42,508 nucleotides of DNA from Candidatus Allofournierella merdipullorum (GCA_019116345.1 DXBV01000016.1:1-42508); one strand, 5' to 3'. Positions 17,126-24,626 are shown, counted from the stretch's first letter. Made by a program: numbers and translations. The notes: generated from the letters alone by a model not told the origin.

Positions 17126-17859
17126 ACGAAATGAGCGTGCGCGAGTGGCAGGCACGGTTCCGCGCCGGGGATTTCAGCAGCCGCGACCGCGCTGTGCAGT
17201 GTGAGGCCGGCTGGTACGACTGGTTCTGCCGGGACGATGCGCTGGCCGGGCGGCTGAAGAAACTCTCCAGTGTTGTGCTGGGGATCAAGTCCCCTTTCAT
17301 TTTGGACAACTACTATGTATGGTTCAAGAACAACTGCCCGGTGAACGGGCCGCTCTATGATGACGCCCGGTTTGAACCGCTCGTTGGGGAACGTGACGGG
17401 AAGTATTTTGTTGTTTCCCTGGACAGCCCGCACGAACCGGCCAGGTGGTCACTGTATACGGAGCGGTACGGCTATGACGCGCCGGAGTTTTGCAGTGGAA
17501 ATGTACGGGAAATGACGCGGTATATCGACGCCATCGCACCGGAACTAGCGAAGGGATACCTGCCCGGTTTTGTGCAGGAAAAAGAGGCTGTCGCCAGGTA
17601 CGTCCTGCAGCACGAAGGGAAAGCCGCTTACTGTATCCGTCGTGAGGGGGAGCACCTGTTTGCCTATCAGTCCTCCGTTGACTGGAAATACAGGGCCGTC
17701 GCGGCCTCAGCATCTATAGATGAAGCGCCGAAGGAGTATCCTGCCGTGCAGGCGGAACAGTATGAGGGGATCTATGTGTTCCCCAGCGAGGCGCCCGCAC
17801 AGGGCAAAGAACAGGACGCCATACAGCAGGCGTGGCACAGAAAGGGGCAGGAGCGATGA
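17122..17859 (+). CDS. Protein of unknown function
   Basis: A 245-residue soluble protein, rich in aromatic residues (WYDWFCRDD near 31-39, NYYVWFKNNCP near 62-72, DGKYFVVSLDSP near 91-102). No signal peptide, membrane segment or known catalytic motif is visible. AAGGGGG precedes the ATG, and the start overlaps the ParB-like stop by ATGA, so the two are translationally coupled. The next gene overlaps its stop in the same way. I do not recognise the family. Confidence 0.8.
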   Translation: MNEMSVREWQARFRAGDFSSRDRAVQCEAGWYDWFCRDDALAGRLKKLSSVVLGIKSPFILDNYYVWFKNNCPVNGPLYDDARFEPLVGERDGKYFVVSLDSPHEPARWSLYTERYGYDAPEFCSGNVREMTRYIDAIAPELAKGYLPGFVQEKEAVARYVLQHEGKAAYCIRREGEHLFAYQSSVDWKYRAVAASASIDEAPKEYPAVQAEQYEGIYVFPSEAPAQGKEQDAIQQAWHRKGQER

Positions 17860-18260
17860 CGAATCGATCCCGCGGCAGCCTTACGGTGCCGCCTGACGCC
17901 AAAGCGGAGATCCTCGAGCTACTGTTTGCCAATATGGAGATCAGCGGCGACGAGATCGCCGCCATCCTGAAGAAACACCATGTCTCCTGTGACGCCGACG
18001 CCCTGCAGGACCGCTACCGCAGGCAGCTCGGCCAGCGGCTGATGGCCAGCCTCCGGGACGCCTCCGGGGAACGGGAGGTGCTGTCCAACGGCAGGGGCAA
18101 GTACGTCGTGCTGGAGTGCTGCAGGGACCGACAGCAGCTCGCGGCCATCCGCCGGAGGATCCAACATCAGGCGCATGGCCTGAACGCCTCCGCGGGCAAG
18201 GTGAGATCCCGTATTGCCGTACTGGATCGCCTCATCTCCCATCTCAGAAAGGCGGCGTGA
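17856..18260 (+). CDS. Protein of unknown function, basic and helical
   Basis: A 134-residue protein. The N-terminal half looks like a small helical domain (VPPDAKAEILELLFANMEIS, DEIAAILKKHHVS); the C-terminal half is basic and helical (RDRQQLAAIRRRIQHQAHGL). This resembles a DNA-binding regulator but no family is recognised. ATGA overlap with the previous gene fixes the start. The next gene begins one base after its stop. Confidence 0.75.
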   Translation: MTNRSRGSLTVPPDAKAEILELLFANMEISGDEIAAILKKHHVSCDADALQDRYRRQLGQRLMASLRDASGEREVLSNGRGKYVVLECCRDRQQLAAIRRRIQHQAHGLNASAGKVRSRIAVLDRLISHLRKAA

Positions 18261-18261
18261 C

Positions 18262-18924
18262 ATGAAGATCCGTGACCTGGCCGCCGCGGTTCGGGAGTAC
18301 CCCCGGCTGCGGCAGGCGCTGGAGGAATCCAGAACGGAACTGGAAACCAGCAAATTGGAGTGCCGGCGTCTGCTGGATCAGTTGAATGAGTTGGAGCCGC
18401 TGGCAGATGAATGGTACCAGCAGAGCGTCGGCAGGGAATACACTGTCAGTATAGAGCGGCAAAAGATCGCGAAACTTCAAAAAGTGCTTGCCTCTTTCTG
18501 CCCGGTTTTGGACAGCACAGAGAAACTCTGCCGGTTTTACGACATCATCGCCCCGGAATTTGATGGAGATGGTTTTCACCTCTATGACGCCGCCCTGGCC
18601 ATCTCGGGCATCCGCCATATTGGCAGCGAATTTCCATATGAGGACAATCGCGGCGCTTTTGACTTTGCGGATGGACGCCAACTTCTGAAATACCTGACCG
18701 CCCTGCGCTTCCATGCCGTCCAATGGGATGTCGTGCCCGGAACGCCCTATGAAAAAGCCATCCTGCTGGAGGTGGATACCGCCACGCCGGAGTACCGGGC
18801 CTTTGAAAGGGATATCTATGCGGGGGCGCTGCGAAATATGGGTTTTCAGGATCTTCTGCCCCAGGAGCGTGAGCGGCAGACAGGCAAGCAAAAAGAAAAA
18901 CGGAAGGAAGGTGCTGAGAGATAG
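18262..18924 (+). CDS. Protein of unknown function with an N-terminal coiled coil
   Basis: A 220-residue protein. Residues 1-60 form a helix with heptad spacing (RQALEESRTELETSKLECRR), ending in DEWYQQSVGREY. The rest is a mixed domain with AALAISGIRHIGSEFPYEDN and a very basic tail (RERQTGKQKEKRKEG). No catalytic motif is evident. It lies in the same operon as its neighbours; the following gene probably starts within its last codons. Confidence 0.75.
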   Translation: MKIRDLAAAVREYPRLRQALEESRTELETSKLECRRLLDQLNELEPLADEWYQQSVGREYTVSIERQKIAKLQKVLASFCPVLDSTEKLCRFYDIIAPEFDGDGFHLYDAALAISGIRHIGSEFPYEDNRGAFDFADGRQLLKYLTALRFHAVQWDVVPGTPYEKAILLEVDTATPEYRAFERDIYAGALRNMGFQDLLPQERERQTGKQKEKRKEGAER

Positions 18925-19604
18925 AACAGAAAACTGATAAAGGGATGAGCAGGGATACCTTCTGGGCATTGATCCAGGAGGCGAAAGCCGCCTGCGACCA
19001 GGATATGGACGCAATGGAGGAATACCTGTGCGGCGCGCTGGTTCGCATGGGGCCTGCCGCGGCCAGAGGTTTCCACAATATCCTTCACGCCTATGAGGAT
19101 CTGGCGTATCAATACGGTCTGTGGGACGCCGCCAGCGTCATCAAGGAATACGGCTGTTCGGACGATGGCTTTATCGATTTCCGCGCCTGGCTCATTGCCC
19201 AGGGCAAAGACGTGTATCTGAACGCCCTGAAGGACCCCGACACGCTGGCGGACGTCCAGCCCTACGGGGAATGCTGTTTTGAGTGCCTGTCCTATGTGGG
19301 CGACCACGCCTATGAGCAGCTCACAGGCCGCAGCGCCTACGATGAGATGGATGATGCGCTTCCCGCGCTGCGGGAGGAACTGGGGAAAGAGATCGTCTAT
19401 AAAGACGGCATCGAATACCCCAGGGAGCCGAAGGACCTGCCGCGGTTCCTGCCCCGTCTGTGCGAAAAGTACGGCGGCCCGGAACGGTTTCAGGTGGAGC
19501 CTGCCGCATGGAACTTCGACCTCCATGAGATCCGCCGCCTGCTGGACGAGGGGAAGGCCCATGACAGGGCTGCCAAAAAAGAGAAAGGGGGCGGCGTGCG
19601 TTGA
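18921..19604 (+). CDS. DUF4240-domain protein, probable ATA start
   Basis: A DUF4240-type protein; the diagnostic segment MSRDTFWALIQEAK opens the domain and is followed by DMDAMEEYL and an FIDFRAWLIAQGKDVY segment. The first ordinary start, ATG at 18945, has AAAGGG touching it with no spacer, which cannot work as a ribosome binding site. An in-frame ATA at 18921 is nine bases after GGAAGGAAGG and overlaps the upstream stop as ATAG, the same geometry as the ATGA overlaps of neighbouring genes. From ATA the product has 227 residues; from ATG, 219. The function of DUF4240 is unknown. Confidence 0.8.
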   Translation: MEQKTDKGMSRDTFWALIQEAKAACDQDMDAMEEYLCGALVRMGPAAARGFHNILHAYEDLAYQYGLWDAASVIKEYGCSDDGFIDFRAWLIAQGKDVYLNALKDPDTLADVQPYGECCFECLSYVGDHAYEQLTGRSAYDEMDDALPALREELGKEIVYKDGIEYPREPKDLPRFLPRLCEKYGGPERFQVEPAAWNFDLHEIRRLLDEGKAHDRAAKKEKGGGVR

Positions 19605-20530
19605 GCGGTGAGATCGTCATTGGCGTGGACCACGGTTACGCTGCCATGAAAACAGCGCACTTCTCCTTCCCCTCCGGGCTGGTGCCCTATGAGCATGAAC
19701 CCTATACGCAAAAGGATGTGCTGGAATACGGCGGCAGGTATTATGTAACAGGCAGTGGACGCCAGCCGCTCCAGAAAGACAAGACCCAGACAGAGGACTA
19801 TTACCTGCTGACCCTGGCGGCGGTGGCAAAGGAACTGGAATACAGGAATGCGGAGCGCACCTGCTCCATCGTGCTGACCGCCGGCCTGCCCCTGACCAGT
19901 TTCGGACGGGACAAGGCAAAGTTCAGGGAGTATCTCATACGGGACGGCAGCCCTGTCCTGTTCTGCTATGAGGGGCGCGGGTACGCAGTGACCATCCGTG
20001 ATGTGAAGCTGTTCCCCCAGGGCTATGCCGCCGTGCTGACCCAGACGGAGCTGCTGGACGAGCCGTCTGTCATCGTGGCGGACATCGGCGGCTGGACGGT
20101 GGACCTGATGCGTCTGGACGGCCGCATCCCCAATGCCACCACCTGCCGCAGCCTGGAACTGGGCATGATCCGCTGCATCGATGAGATCAGCGAACAGGTG
20201 CGCCGCGCCTTGGGGCTGTCCCTGACCGACGCCCAGATTGAGAGCGTCCTGCGGGGCGGCGCCAGCAGCCTGCCCGGTGAGGTCAAATCCATCATCCATG
20301 CCCAGGCGGACAAGTATGTCCAAAACCTGCTGTCCGCCATCACGGAGAGCGGGCTGGATATCCGCGCCATGCCCACCATCTTCCTCGGCGGCGGCGCGGC
20401 GCTCCTGAAGCGCCGTGTCCCGCCCACAAACGCCCTGTGCCGGCCTTTCATCCTCGATGACGTATCCCTGAACGCCAAAGGGTATGAACGGCTTGTGGGG
20501 CAGTTGTCGGGGAGCGCGGCGGATGGCTGA
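19601..20530 (+). CDS. ParM-like actin-family ATPase
   Basis: A 309-residue protein of the actin/Hsp70 fold. Phosphate 1 motif IGVDHGYAAMK is at 7-17, phosphate 2 motif VADIGGWTVD at 159-168, and the adenosine motif FLGGGAALLKR at 261-271. Plasmid ParM and Alp proteins polymerise to push DNA copies apart. TTG at 19601 is the start, nine bases after AAAGGGGG and overlapping the upstream stop as TTGA. A small basic protein follows immediately, as ParR follows ParM in plasmids. In an ICE it would help retain the excised circle. Confidence 0.88.
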   Translation: MSGEIVIGVDHGYAAMKTAHFSFPSGLVPYEHEPYTQKDVLEYGGRYYVTGSGRQPLQKDKTQTEDYYLLTLAAVAKELEYRNAERTCSIVLTAGLPLTSFGRDKAKFREYLIRDGSPVLFCYEGRGYAVTIRDVKLFPQGYAAVLTQTELLDEPSVIVADIGGWTVDLMRLDGRIPNATTCRSLELGMIRCIDEISEQVRRALGLSLTDAQIESVLRGGASSLPGEVKSIIHAQADKYVQNLLSAITESGLDIRAMPTIFLGGGAALLKRRVPPTNALCRPFILDDVSLNAKGYERLVGQLSGSAADG

Positions 20531-20819
20531 TAAGAGGCGGATGAGCCTGTCCTTCTCCATGTCCCAGCCGGAGCAAAAAGCGGCATGGGATCGTTTGTCT
20601 GCCATCCGGCCAGGCCGGCGGATGGACGCTGTGTGCAGGATGATAAACGGGTATATGGAGCAGCGGGAACTTCTGGAGTCTATCCGGAACATCCTGCGGG
20701 AAGAACTGACTGGTGTTTCTGTTTCAAAGAATCATACGCAGCCGAAGGAGGCCGGGGACGTCGGCGCCGACGTCCTCGGCTTTCTTCGCGCGCTGCAGGA
20801 AGGAGATGAGATCACCTGA
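20523..20819 (+). CDS. ParR-like small DNA-binding partner of the ParM-like protein
   Basis: A 98-residue protein. The N-terminus (RRMSLSFSMSQPEQKAAWDR, then RRMDAVCRMINGYME) suggests a ribbon-helix-helix domain; the C-terminus has a short acidic helix (LGFLRALQEGDE), the place where ParR binds ParM filaments. It overlaps the ParM-like stop by eight bases, with GGGGAG upstream. Its assignment rests on gene order and composition more than on sequence. Confidence 0.65.
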   Translation: MADKRRMSLSFSMSQPEQKAAWDRLSAIRPGRRMDAVCRMINGYMEQRELLESIRNILREELTGVSVSKNHTQPKEAGDVGADVLGFLRALQEGDEIT

Positions 20820-21988
20820 TCCGATATTTTGATATGTTCGCCGGGATCGGCGGGTTCCGCGCGGGGCTGACCCGCGCGGGAGGCTTCCAGTGTGTCGGCC
20901 ACTGCGAGATCGACAAATACGCTGACGCCAGTTACCGTGCCATCCACGACATCGAGAAGGAGGAATGTTACTATCCAGACGCCAGAGAGATCGACCCCGC
21001 CAGCATGCCGGACTTCGACCTGCTGTGCGGCGGATTCCCCTGTCAGGCATTTTCTCTCGCTGGCCGGAGAAAAGGGTTTGACGATGCAAGAGGTACTCTC
21101 TTCTTTGAAATTGCCCGATTGGCTGAAGTCAAACGACCTGCGTATCTTTTACTCGAAAATGTCCCCGGACTGCTTTCGCATGACGGCGGCCGGACGTTTG
21201 CAGTCATCCTCTCCGCACTTCATGACCTGGGGTATCATGTCGAATGGTCTGTGCTTAACAGCAAACATTTCGGAGTCCCACAATCCAGGCGAAGGGTGTT
21301 CCTTATCTGCTATCTTGATCCCCGATGCGCCGGAAAAATACTTCCTGTCTTCGGAAATGACGGAAAGGCTCTTATACAGCTCGTCGGCGGGCCGCAGGGC
21401 CACCGGGTCTACGACCCGGAAGGGGTAGCCTGCACCCAGACGGCGGGCGGAGGCGGCCTCGGCGTGAAAACCGGGTTGTACCTCGTCCCGGATGATCCGA
21501 AAGCGACTTTCGTAGACCTGTGCGCCGGTCATCCAAAACAGACCGGACAGGCCCGGTGCGTCACGGCCCGCTATGGGCAGACCACCTTGTCCAACCACCG
21601 GGGAGAGCGATCCGGCGTCCTGCTCATCAAAGAGGCAACGAAAAAAGGATATAAAGAGGCGTCACCGGGCGACAGCGTGGATCTGGGCTATGCCGGCAGC
21701 AATACCAGGCGCGGGCGCGTAGGGCATGACATTGCCCACACACTGGATACCGGCAGCAGCACCCAAGGCATCGTGGCGCGCGGCGGGCGCATCCGCCGCC
21801 TGATGCCCAGGGAGTGCCTGCGCCTGCAGGGGTTCGAGGACAGCCAGATCGACAGGATCCTCGCCATCACCTCGGACGCCCAGGCATACAAGCAGGCCGG
21901 CAACAGCGTCACAGTCAATGTCATCGAGGCCATCGCCCGCCGCATCCGCGCCACAGACGAGGAATTGCGAGGGGATGCGGCGGCATGA
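20816..21988 (+). CDS. C5-cytosine DNA methyltransferase, probable CTG start
   Basis: A SAM-dependent DNA methyltransferase acting on cytosine C5. Motif I FDMFAGIGGFRAGL is at the N-terminus, the catalytic GGFPCQAFSLAG (Cys76) follows, ENVPGL is at 114-119, QSRRRVF near 156, and the C-terminal QAGNSVTVNV is present. The first ATG (20834) would cut motif I short. An in-frame CTG at 20816 lies 11 bases after AAGGAG, overlaps the ParR-like stop as CTGA, and gives the usual IRYFDMFAGIGGF. Length from CTG is 390 residues. No restriction enzyme gene is nearby, so a solitary, protective methylase is likely. Codon use changes sharply at about 21060-21370, where a second frame appears to be coding. 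Confidence 0.9.
   Translation: MIRYFDMFAGIGGFRAGLTRAGGFQCVGHCEIDKYADASYRAIHDIEKEECYYPDAREIDPASMPDFDLLCGGFPCQAFSLAGRRKGFDDARGTLFFEIARLAEVKRPAYLLLENVPGLLSHDGGRTFAVILSALHDLGYHVEWSVLNSKHFGVPQSRRRVFLICYLDPRCAGKILPVFGNDGKALIQLVGGPQGHRVYDPEGVACTQTAGGGGLGVKTGLYLVPDDPKATFVDLCAGHPKQTGQARCVTARYGQTTLSNHRGERSGVLLIKEATKKGYKEASPGDSVDLGYAGSNTRRGRVGHDIAHTLDTGSSTQGIVARGGRIRRLMPRECLRLQGFEDSQIDRILAITSDAQAYKQAGNSVTVNVIEAIARRIRATDEELRGDAAA
21084..21428 (+). CDS. Probable overprinted gene inside the methyltransferase gene (+1 frame)
   Basis: A 114-residue ORF lying wholly within the cytosine methyltransferase gene in a different frame. ATG at 21084 has AAAAGGG seven bases upstream. The sequence looks like a real protein: RIFYSKMSPDCFRMTAAGRL, FMTWGIMSNGLCLTA, and CSLSAILIPDAPEKYFLS. 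From memory, proteins with a WG..NG.CLTA...CSLSDIL...P.KYFLS pattern are common in Firmicute phages and ICEs, often beside cytosine methyltransferases. Third-position GC in this frame is about two thirds, against roughly 40-45% in the methyltransferase frame over the same bases and much higher values on either side. The function is unknown. Confidence 0.6.
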   Translation: MQEVLSSLKLPDWLKSNDLRIFYSKMSPDCFRMTAAGRLQSSSPHFMTWGIMSNGLCLTANISESHNPGEGCSLSAILIPDAPEKYFLSSEMTERLLYSSSAGRRATGSTTRKG

Positions 21989-22947
21989 TCGGGATGAAAG
22001 ACCAGTGCTTTGGCGTAGAGGTGGAGATGACCGGCATCACCCGTGAGCAGGCGGCGCGGGCGCTGGCAGCCTACTTTGGCACCGAGCCGCGCAGGGCCTA
22101 TGACAGTTACAGCAGTTGGTATGTGAAGGACCCGGACGGGAAAGAGTGGCGGTTTATGAGCGACGCCAGCCTGCGTCTGGAGTGCAAAACAGATGTCGGC
22201 TACGAGCGCACAGCGGACTCCAGATACTCTGTGGAGATGGTCTCTCCCAAACTGACCTACGCGGAACTACCCAAGTTCCAGGAATGTGTGCGGCAGGTCC
22301 GCCATGCCGGGGCAAAAGTCAATTCCTCCTGCGGCCTCCATATCCATGTGGACGCCAGTAATCACAACCGGCAGAGCCTGAAAAACCTCCTCGGGATCAT
22401 GTATTCCAAGGAGGATATCCTGTTCAAGGCCCTGCAGGTCAATCAGGGCCGTGTCGACCAATACTGCAAAAAGGTGCGTGAACCCATGCTCCGGCAGGCA
22501 CGGCAGCTCTCTTCCGAAGAAACCGGCGATCTGACCCAGTTGGAGAGCATCTGGTATGAGGGGAACGTGCGCAGCGGCGATCATTATAACTGGACAAGAT
22601 ATTACGCCCTCAACCTGCATTCTGTGTTCTTCCGCGGCACGGTGGAGTGGCGCTGTTTCAACTCCACCCTCCATGCCGGACGCGCAAAGGCATATATCGA
22701 CCTGTGTCTCGCCATCTCCGCCCAGGCCATCAGCCAGCGCAGCACGGTCATGCGCAAGACCCAAAGTGACAATGAATTGTTCACTTTCCGTGTCTGGCTG
22801 GTGCGCCTGGGGCTGAATGGGCCGGAGTTTAAGAACACCCGCGACCATCTGCTGGCCAATCTGGATGGAGACCGGGCATGGCGGTACGACAAGGACTGCT
22901 ATGAAGTCAATAGAAAGAAGAAAAAGAATCGAGAAATGGAGAGGTGA
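21985..22947 (+). CDS. Amidoligase-like enzyme (Amidoligase_2 group)
   Basis: A 320-residue protein of the glutamine-synthetase-like amidoligase fold. Typical elements are FGVEVEMTG at 9-17, EMVSPKL at 84-90, CGLHIHVD at 116-123, and YYALNLHSVFF followed by GTVEWRCFNSTLHAGRAKAY in the C-terminal half. These glutamate and histidine residues would bind ATP-metal. The group is predicted to form amide bonds between amino acids or peptides and amines. It overlaps the methyltransferase stop as ATGA. A small protein and a gamma-glutamylcyclotransferase follow, a pairing described for amidoligase systems in mobile elements. Confidence 0.85.
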   Translation: MIGMKDQCFGVEVEMTGITREQAARALAAYFGTEPRRAYDSYSSWYVKDPDGKEWRFMSDASLRLECKTDVGYERTADSRYSVEMVSPKLTYAELPKFQECVRQVRHAGAKVNSSCGLHIHVDASNHNRQSLKNLLGIMYSKEDILFKALQVNQGRVDQYCKKVREPMLRQARQLSSEETGDLTQLESIWYEGNVRSGDHYNWTRYYALNLHSVFFRGTVEWRCFNSTLHAGRAKAYIDLCLAISAQAISQRSTVMRKTQSDNELFTFRVWLVRLGLNGPEFKNTRDHLLANLDGDRAWRYDKDCYEVNRKKKKNREMER

Positions 22948-22951
22948 TGCA

Positions 22952-23200
22952 GTGAAGATCAAGATCGAAGAAGATGTGCTGGAGGGTACCGGCGCCGAGA
23001 TCATGGAGCACCTGCGCCTTCGCACGTTCGACCCTGCGGAGTTCCCCGACACGGAGAGTTATATCTGGCATCTGCGGGCCAATTACATGCGCATGACAGA
23101 CCGTGACTGCGATCTGCCCCAGGGCGATACCGAGACCCAGGCGTGCGCCATGCTGGGCAGGCTTGCCGGGATCGGCGCGCTGGAACTGCTGGAGGGCTGA
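22952..23200 (+). CDS. Small protein between amidoligase and cyclotransferase
   Basis: An 82-residue acidic protein starting from GTG at 22952 (VKIKIEEDVLEGTG), with GGAGAGGTGA upstream. It contains LRTFDPAEFPDTESYIWHLR and a C-terminal AMLGRLAGIGALELLEG. There is no membrane segment or known motif. Its place inside the amidoligase cassette, two bases before the cyclotransferase start region, makes it a candidate substrate or adaptor of the system, but this is inference from position only. Confidence 0.7.
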   Translation: MKIKIEEDVLEGTGAEIMEHLRLRTFDPAEFPDTESYIWHLRANYMRMTDRDCDLPQGDTETQACAMLGRLAGIGALELLEG

Positions 23201-23202
23201 GG

Positions 23203-23748
23203 ATGGCGGAGCGTCTGTATTTTGCATATGGCAGCAACATCAATTTAGAACAGATGGCCTGCCGCTGCCCCGCCGCCGAAGTGGTGGGATCGGCGGTGCT
23301 GGATGGCTATGAACTGCTGTTCCGCGGCAACCGCAGCGGATACGGTGTGGCTACCGTTGAACCCCTGTCCGGCAGCCAGGTGTCCGGCCTGCTGTGGAAA
23401 CTGACGCCGGAGTGCGAGCGATCCCTGGACATTTACGAGGGATACCCTCGCCTGTACGAAAAAGAGGATATCACCGTCCGCACCGCCGATGGCAGAGATC
23501 TGACCGTCATGGCCTATATCATGACGGGAGAACTGTGGCGGGATCCAGCCATCCCCTCCCGCTCCTACTATAACGGCATTCTGGAGGGTTACCGGCAGAA
23601 TGGACTGCCTGTGCCGGCGCTGGAGGCCGCGCTGAAAAATGTGCATGATGAGGTGCGGCAAAATCAACTGTTTGGGCGCATGCAGCAGATGGATCTGTTT
23701 GGTGGCAGAAGTGCGGCAGACAAGAAGAAGGATGGTCACGCGCGATGA
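23203..23748 (+). CDS. Gamma-glutamylcyclotransferase/AIG2-like protein
   Basis: A 181-residue protein with the GGCT signature FAYGSNINLEQM (7-18) and a glutamate in LDIYEGYPRLYEKE (Glu79) at the usual catalytic position. The family removes gamma-glutamyl groups by cyclisation to 5-oxoproline. In amidoligase cassettes it is thought to reverse or complete the modification made by the ligase. The ATG follows the previous stop within two bases; no strong ribosome binding site of its own except GGAGGG in the upstream gene's end. A charged tail (160-181) is extra to the domain. Confidence 0.87.
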   Translation: MAERLYFAYGSNINLEQMACRCPAAEVVGSAVLDGYELLFRGNRSGYGVATVEPLSGSQVSGLLWKLTPECERSLDIYEGYPRLYEKEDITVRTADGRDLTVMAYIMTGELWRDPAIPSRSYYNGILEGYRQNGLPVPALEAALKNVHDEVRQNQLFGRMQQMDLFGGRSAADKKKDGHAR

Positions 23749-23803
23749 CACGTTGACGGAAAAGGCCACGCATGGTATGATGAAAACGAAGGGAGGGACC
23801 GGC

Positions 23804-24124
23804 ATGGTATACTCTATTGAGGAAATGAAACAGCTTGTGACACCGATTGCAGAAAAATATGGATTGCGCGCTGTGTATCTGTTCGGTTCCTATGCGCGCG
23901 GCGAGGCCACGGATGCCAGTGATGTCGATATCCTGATCGACAGGACAGGTTCCAAGATCAAGGGGATGTTCGACATGGGCGGCCTGTACAATGATCTGCA
24001 GGAGCGGCTGGGCAAGAAGGTGGATCTGGTTACGACCGCAACACTGGAGCAGAAAAGCACACTGGAACGGACGCCCTGGTTTGTGGAAAATCTCAGAACG
24101 GAGATGGTGCCGATTTATGAATAA
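23804..24124 (+). CDS. mntA: MNT-type nucleotidyltransferase antitoxin
   Basis: A 106-residue minimal nucleotidyltransferase. The signature GSYARGEATDASDVD (28-42) contains the GS dipeptide and the two aspartates Asp40 and Asp42 that bind metal. GGGAGGG at 23791-23797 precedes the ATG. It overlaps the HepT-like gene by eight bases. In studied MntA-HepT pairs the antitoxin adds AMP to a tyrosine of the toxin; the target motif is present in the neighbour. An AT-richer composition than nearby genes suggests separate acquisition. Confidence 0.9.
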   Translation: MVYSIEEMKQLVTPIAEKYGLRAVYLFGSYARGEATDASDVDILIDRTGSKIKGMFDMGGLYNDLQERLGKKVDLVTTATLEQKSTLERTPWFVENLRTEMVPIYE

Positions 24125-24578
24125 GGGTGATTATCAGCGGTTGCTGCATATACAAAAATACTGTGATGATATCGCCGGATTTATTGTCCGGTTCGGCAAT
24201 GACTTTGAAACCTTTTGCACCGACCGTGCGTTTAATAATGCTGTGTCCATGTGCGTTCTGCAGATTGGCGAACTATCCAACGGCCTTTCCCATGAATTTC
24301 GGGATGAGACCAAAGGCGAAATGCCCTGGGGCATGATACGGGGCATGCGCAACTGGATCGCCCATGCGTATGCGGAAATGGACGAGAGCATCGTCTGGGA
24401 AACCGCTTCCAATGATATCCCGTCCCTTCGGGATTTCTGTCAGAAAAAGATCCTCCAATATGAGTTGCAAAACAGCCAAAAAGAAAACCGCTCCTCGGTT
24501 TTAGACCGGCTGGAGGGGATCAAAGCGGAACAACCGCCCGCGAAGCGCGCAAAACCCCAAAACGAAAGAGAAAAATGA
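24117..24578 (+). CDS. hepT: HepT-like HEPN ribonuclease toxin
   Basis: A 153-residue HEPN-domain protein. Its RX4HXY motif is RNWIAHAY with Arg78, His83 and Tyr85: Arg and His form the RNase site and Tyr is the known AMPylation target. The preceding GELSNGLSHEFRDE segment is typical of the family. The C-terminus (125-153) is a charged extension longer than usual. Its start lies within the mntA end, so toxin synthesis depends on antitoxin translation. A strong terminator follows. The pair would stabilise the element. Confidence 0.9.
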   Translation: MNKGDYQRLLHIQKYCDDIAGFIVRFGNDFETFCTDRAFNNAVSMCVLQIGELSNGLSHEFRDETKGEMPWGMIRGMRNWIAHAYAEMDESIVWETASNDIPSLRDFCQKKILQYELQNSQKENRSSVLDRLEGIKAEQPPAKRAKPQNEREK

Positions 24579-24588
24579 TGCGAACCTT

Positions 24589-24626
24589 GCGGCCTGTAGG
24601 AAACTACAGGCCGCATTTGTTTTTTG
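24589..24626 (+). terminator. Intrinsic terminator after the toxin-antitoxin pair
   Basis: GCGGCCTGTAG (24589-24599) pairs perfectly with CTACAGGCCGC (24604-24614) around a GAAA tetraloop, then ATTTGTTTTTT. Confidence 0.9.

Noticed and set aside
21075-21133. GTTTGAC and GTCAAAC inside the methyltransferase gene as another copy of the ParB-gene palindrome
   Set aside because: The two half-sites are about 45 bases apart and lack the longer arms; a chance occurrence.
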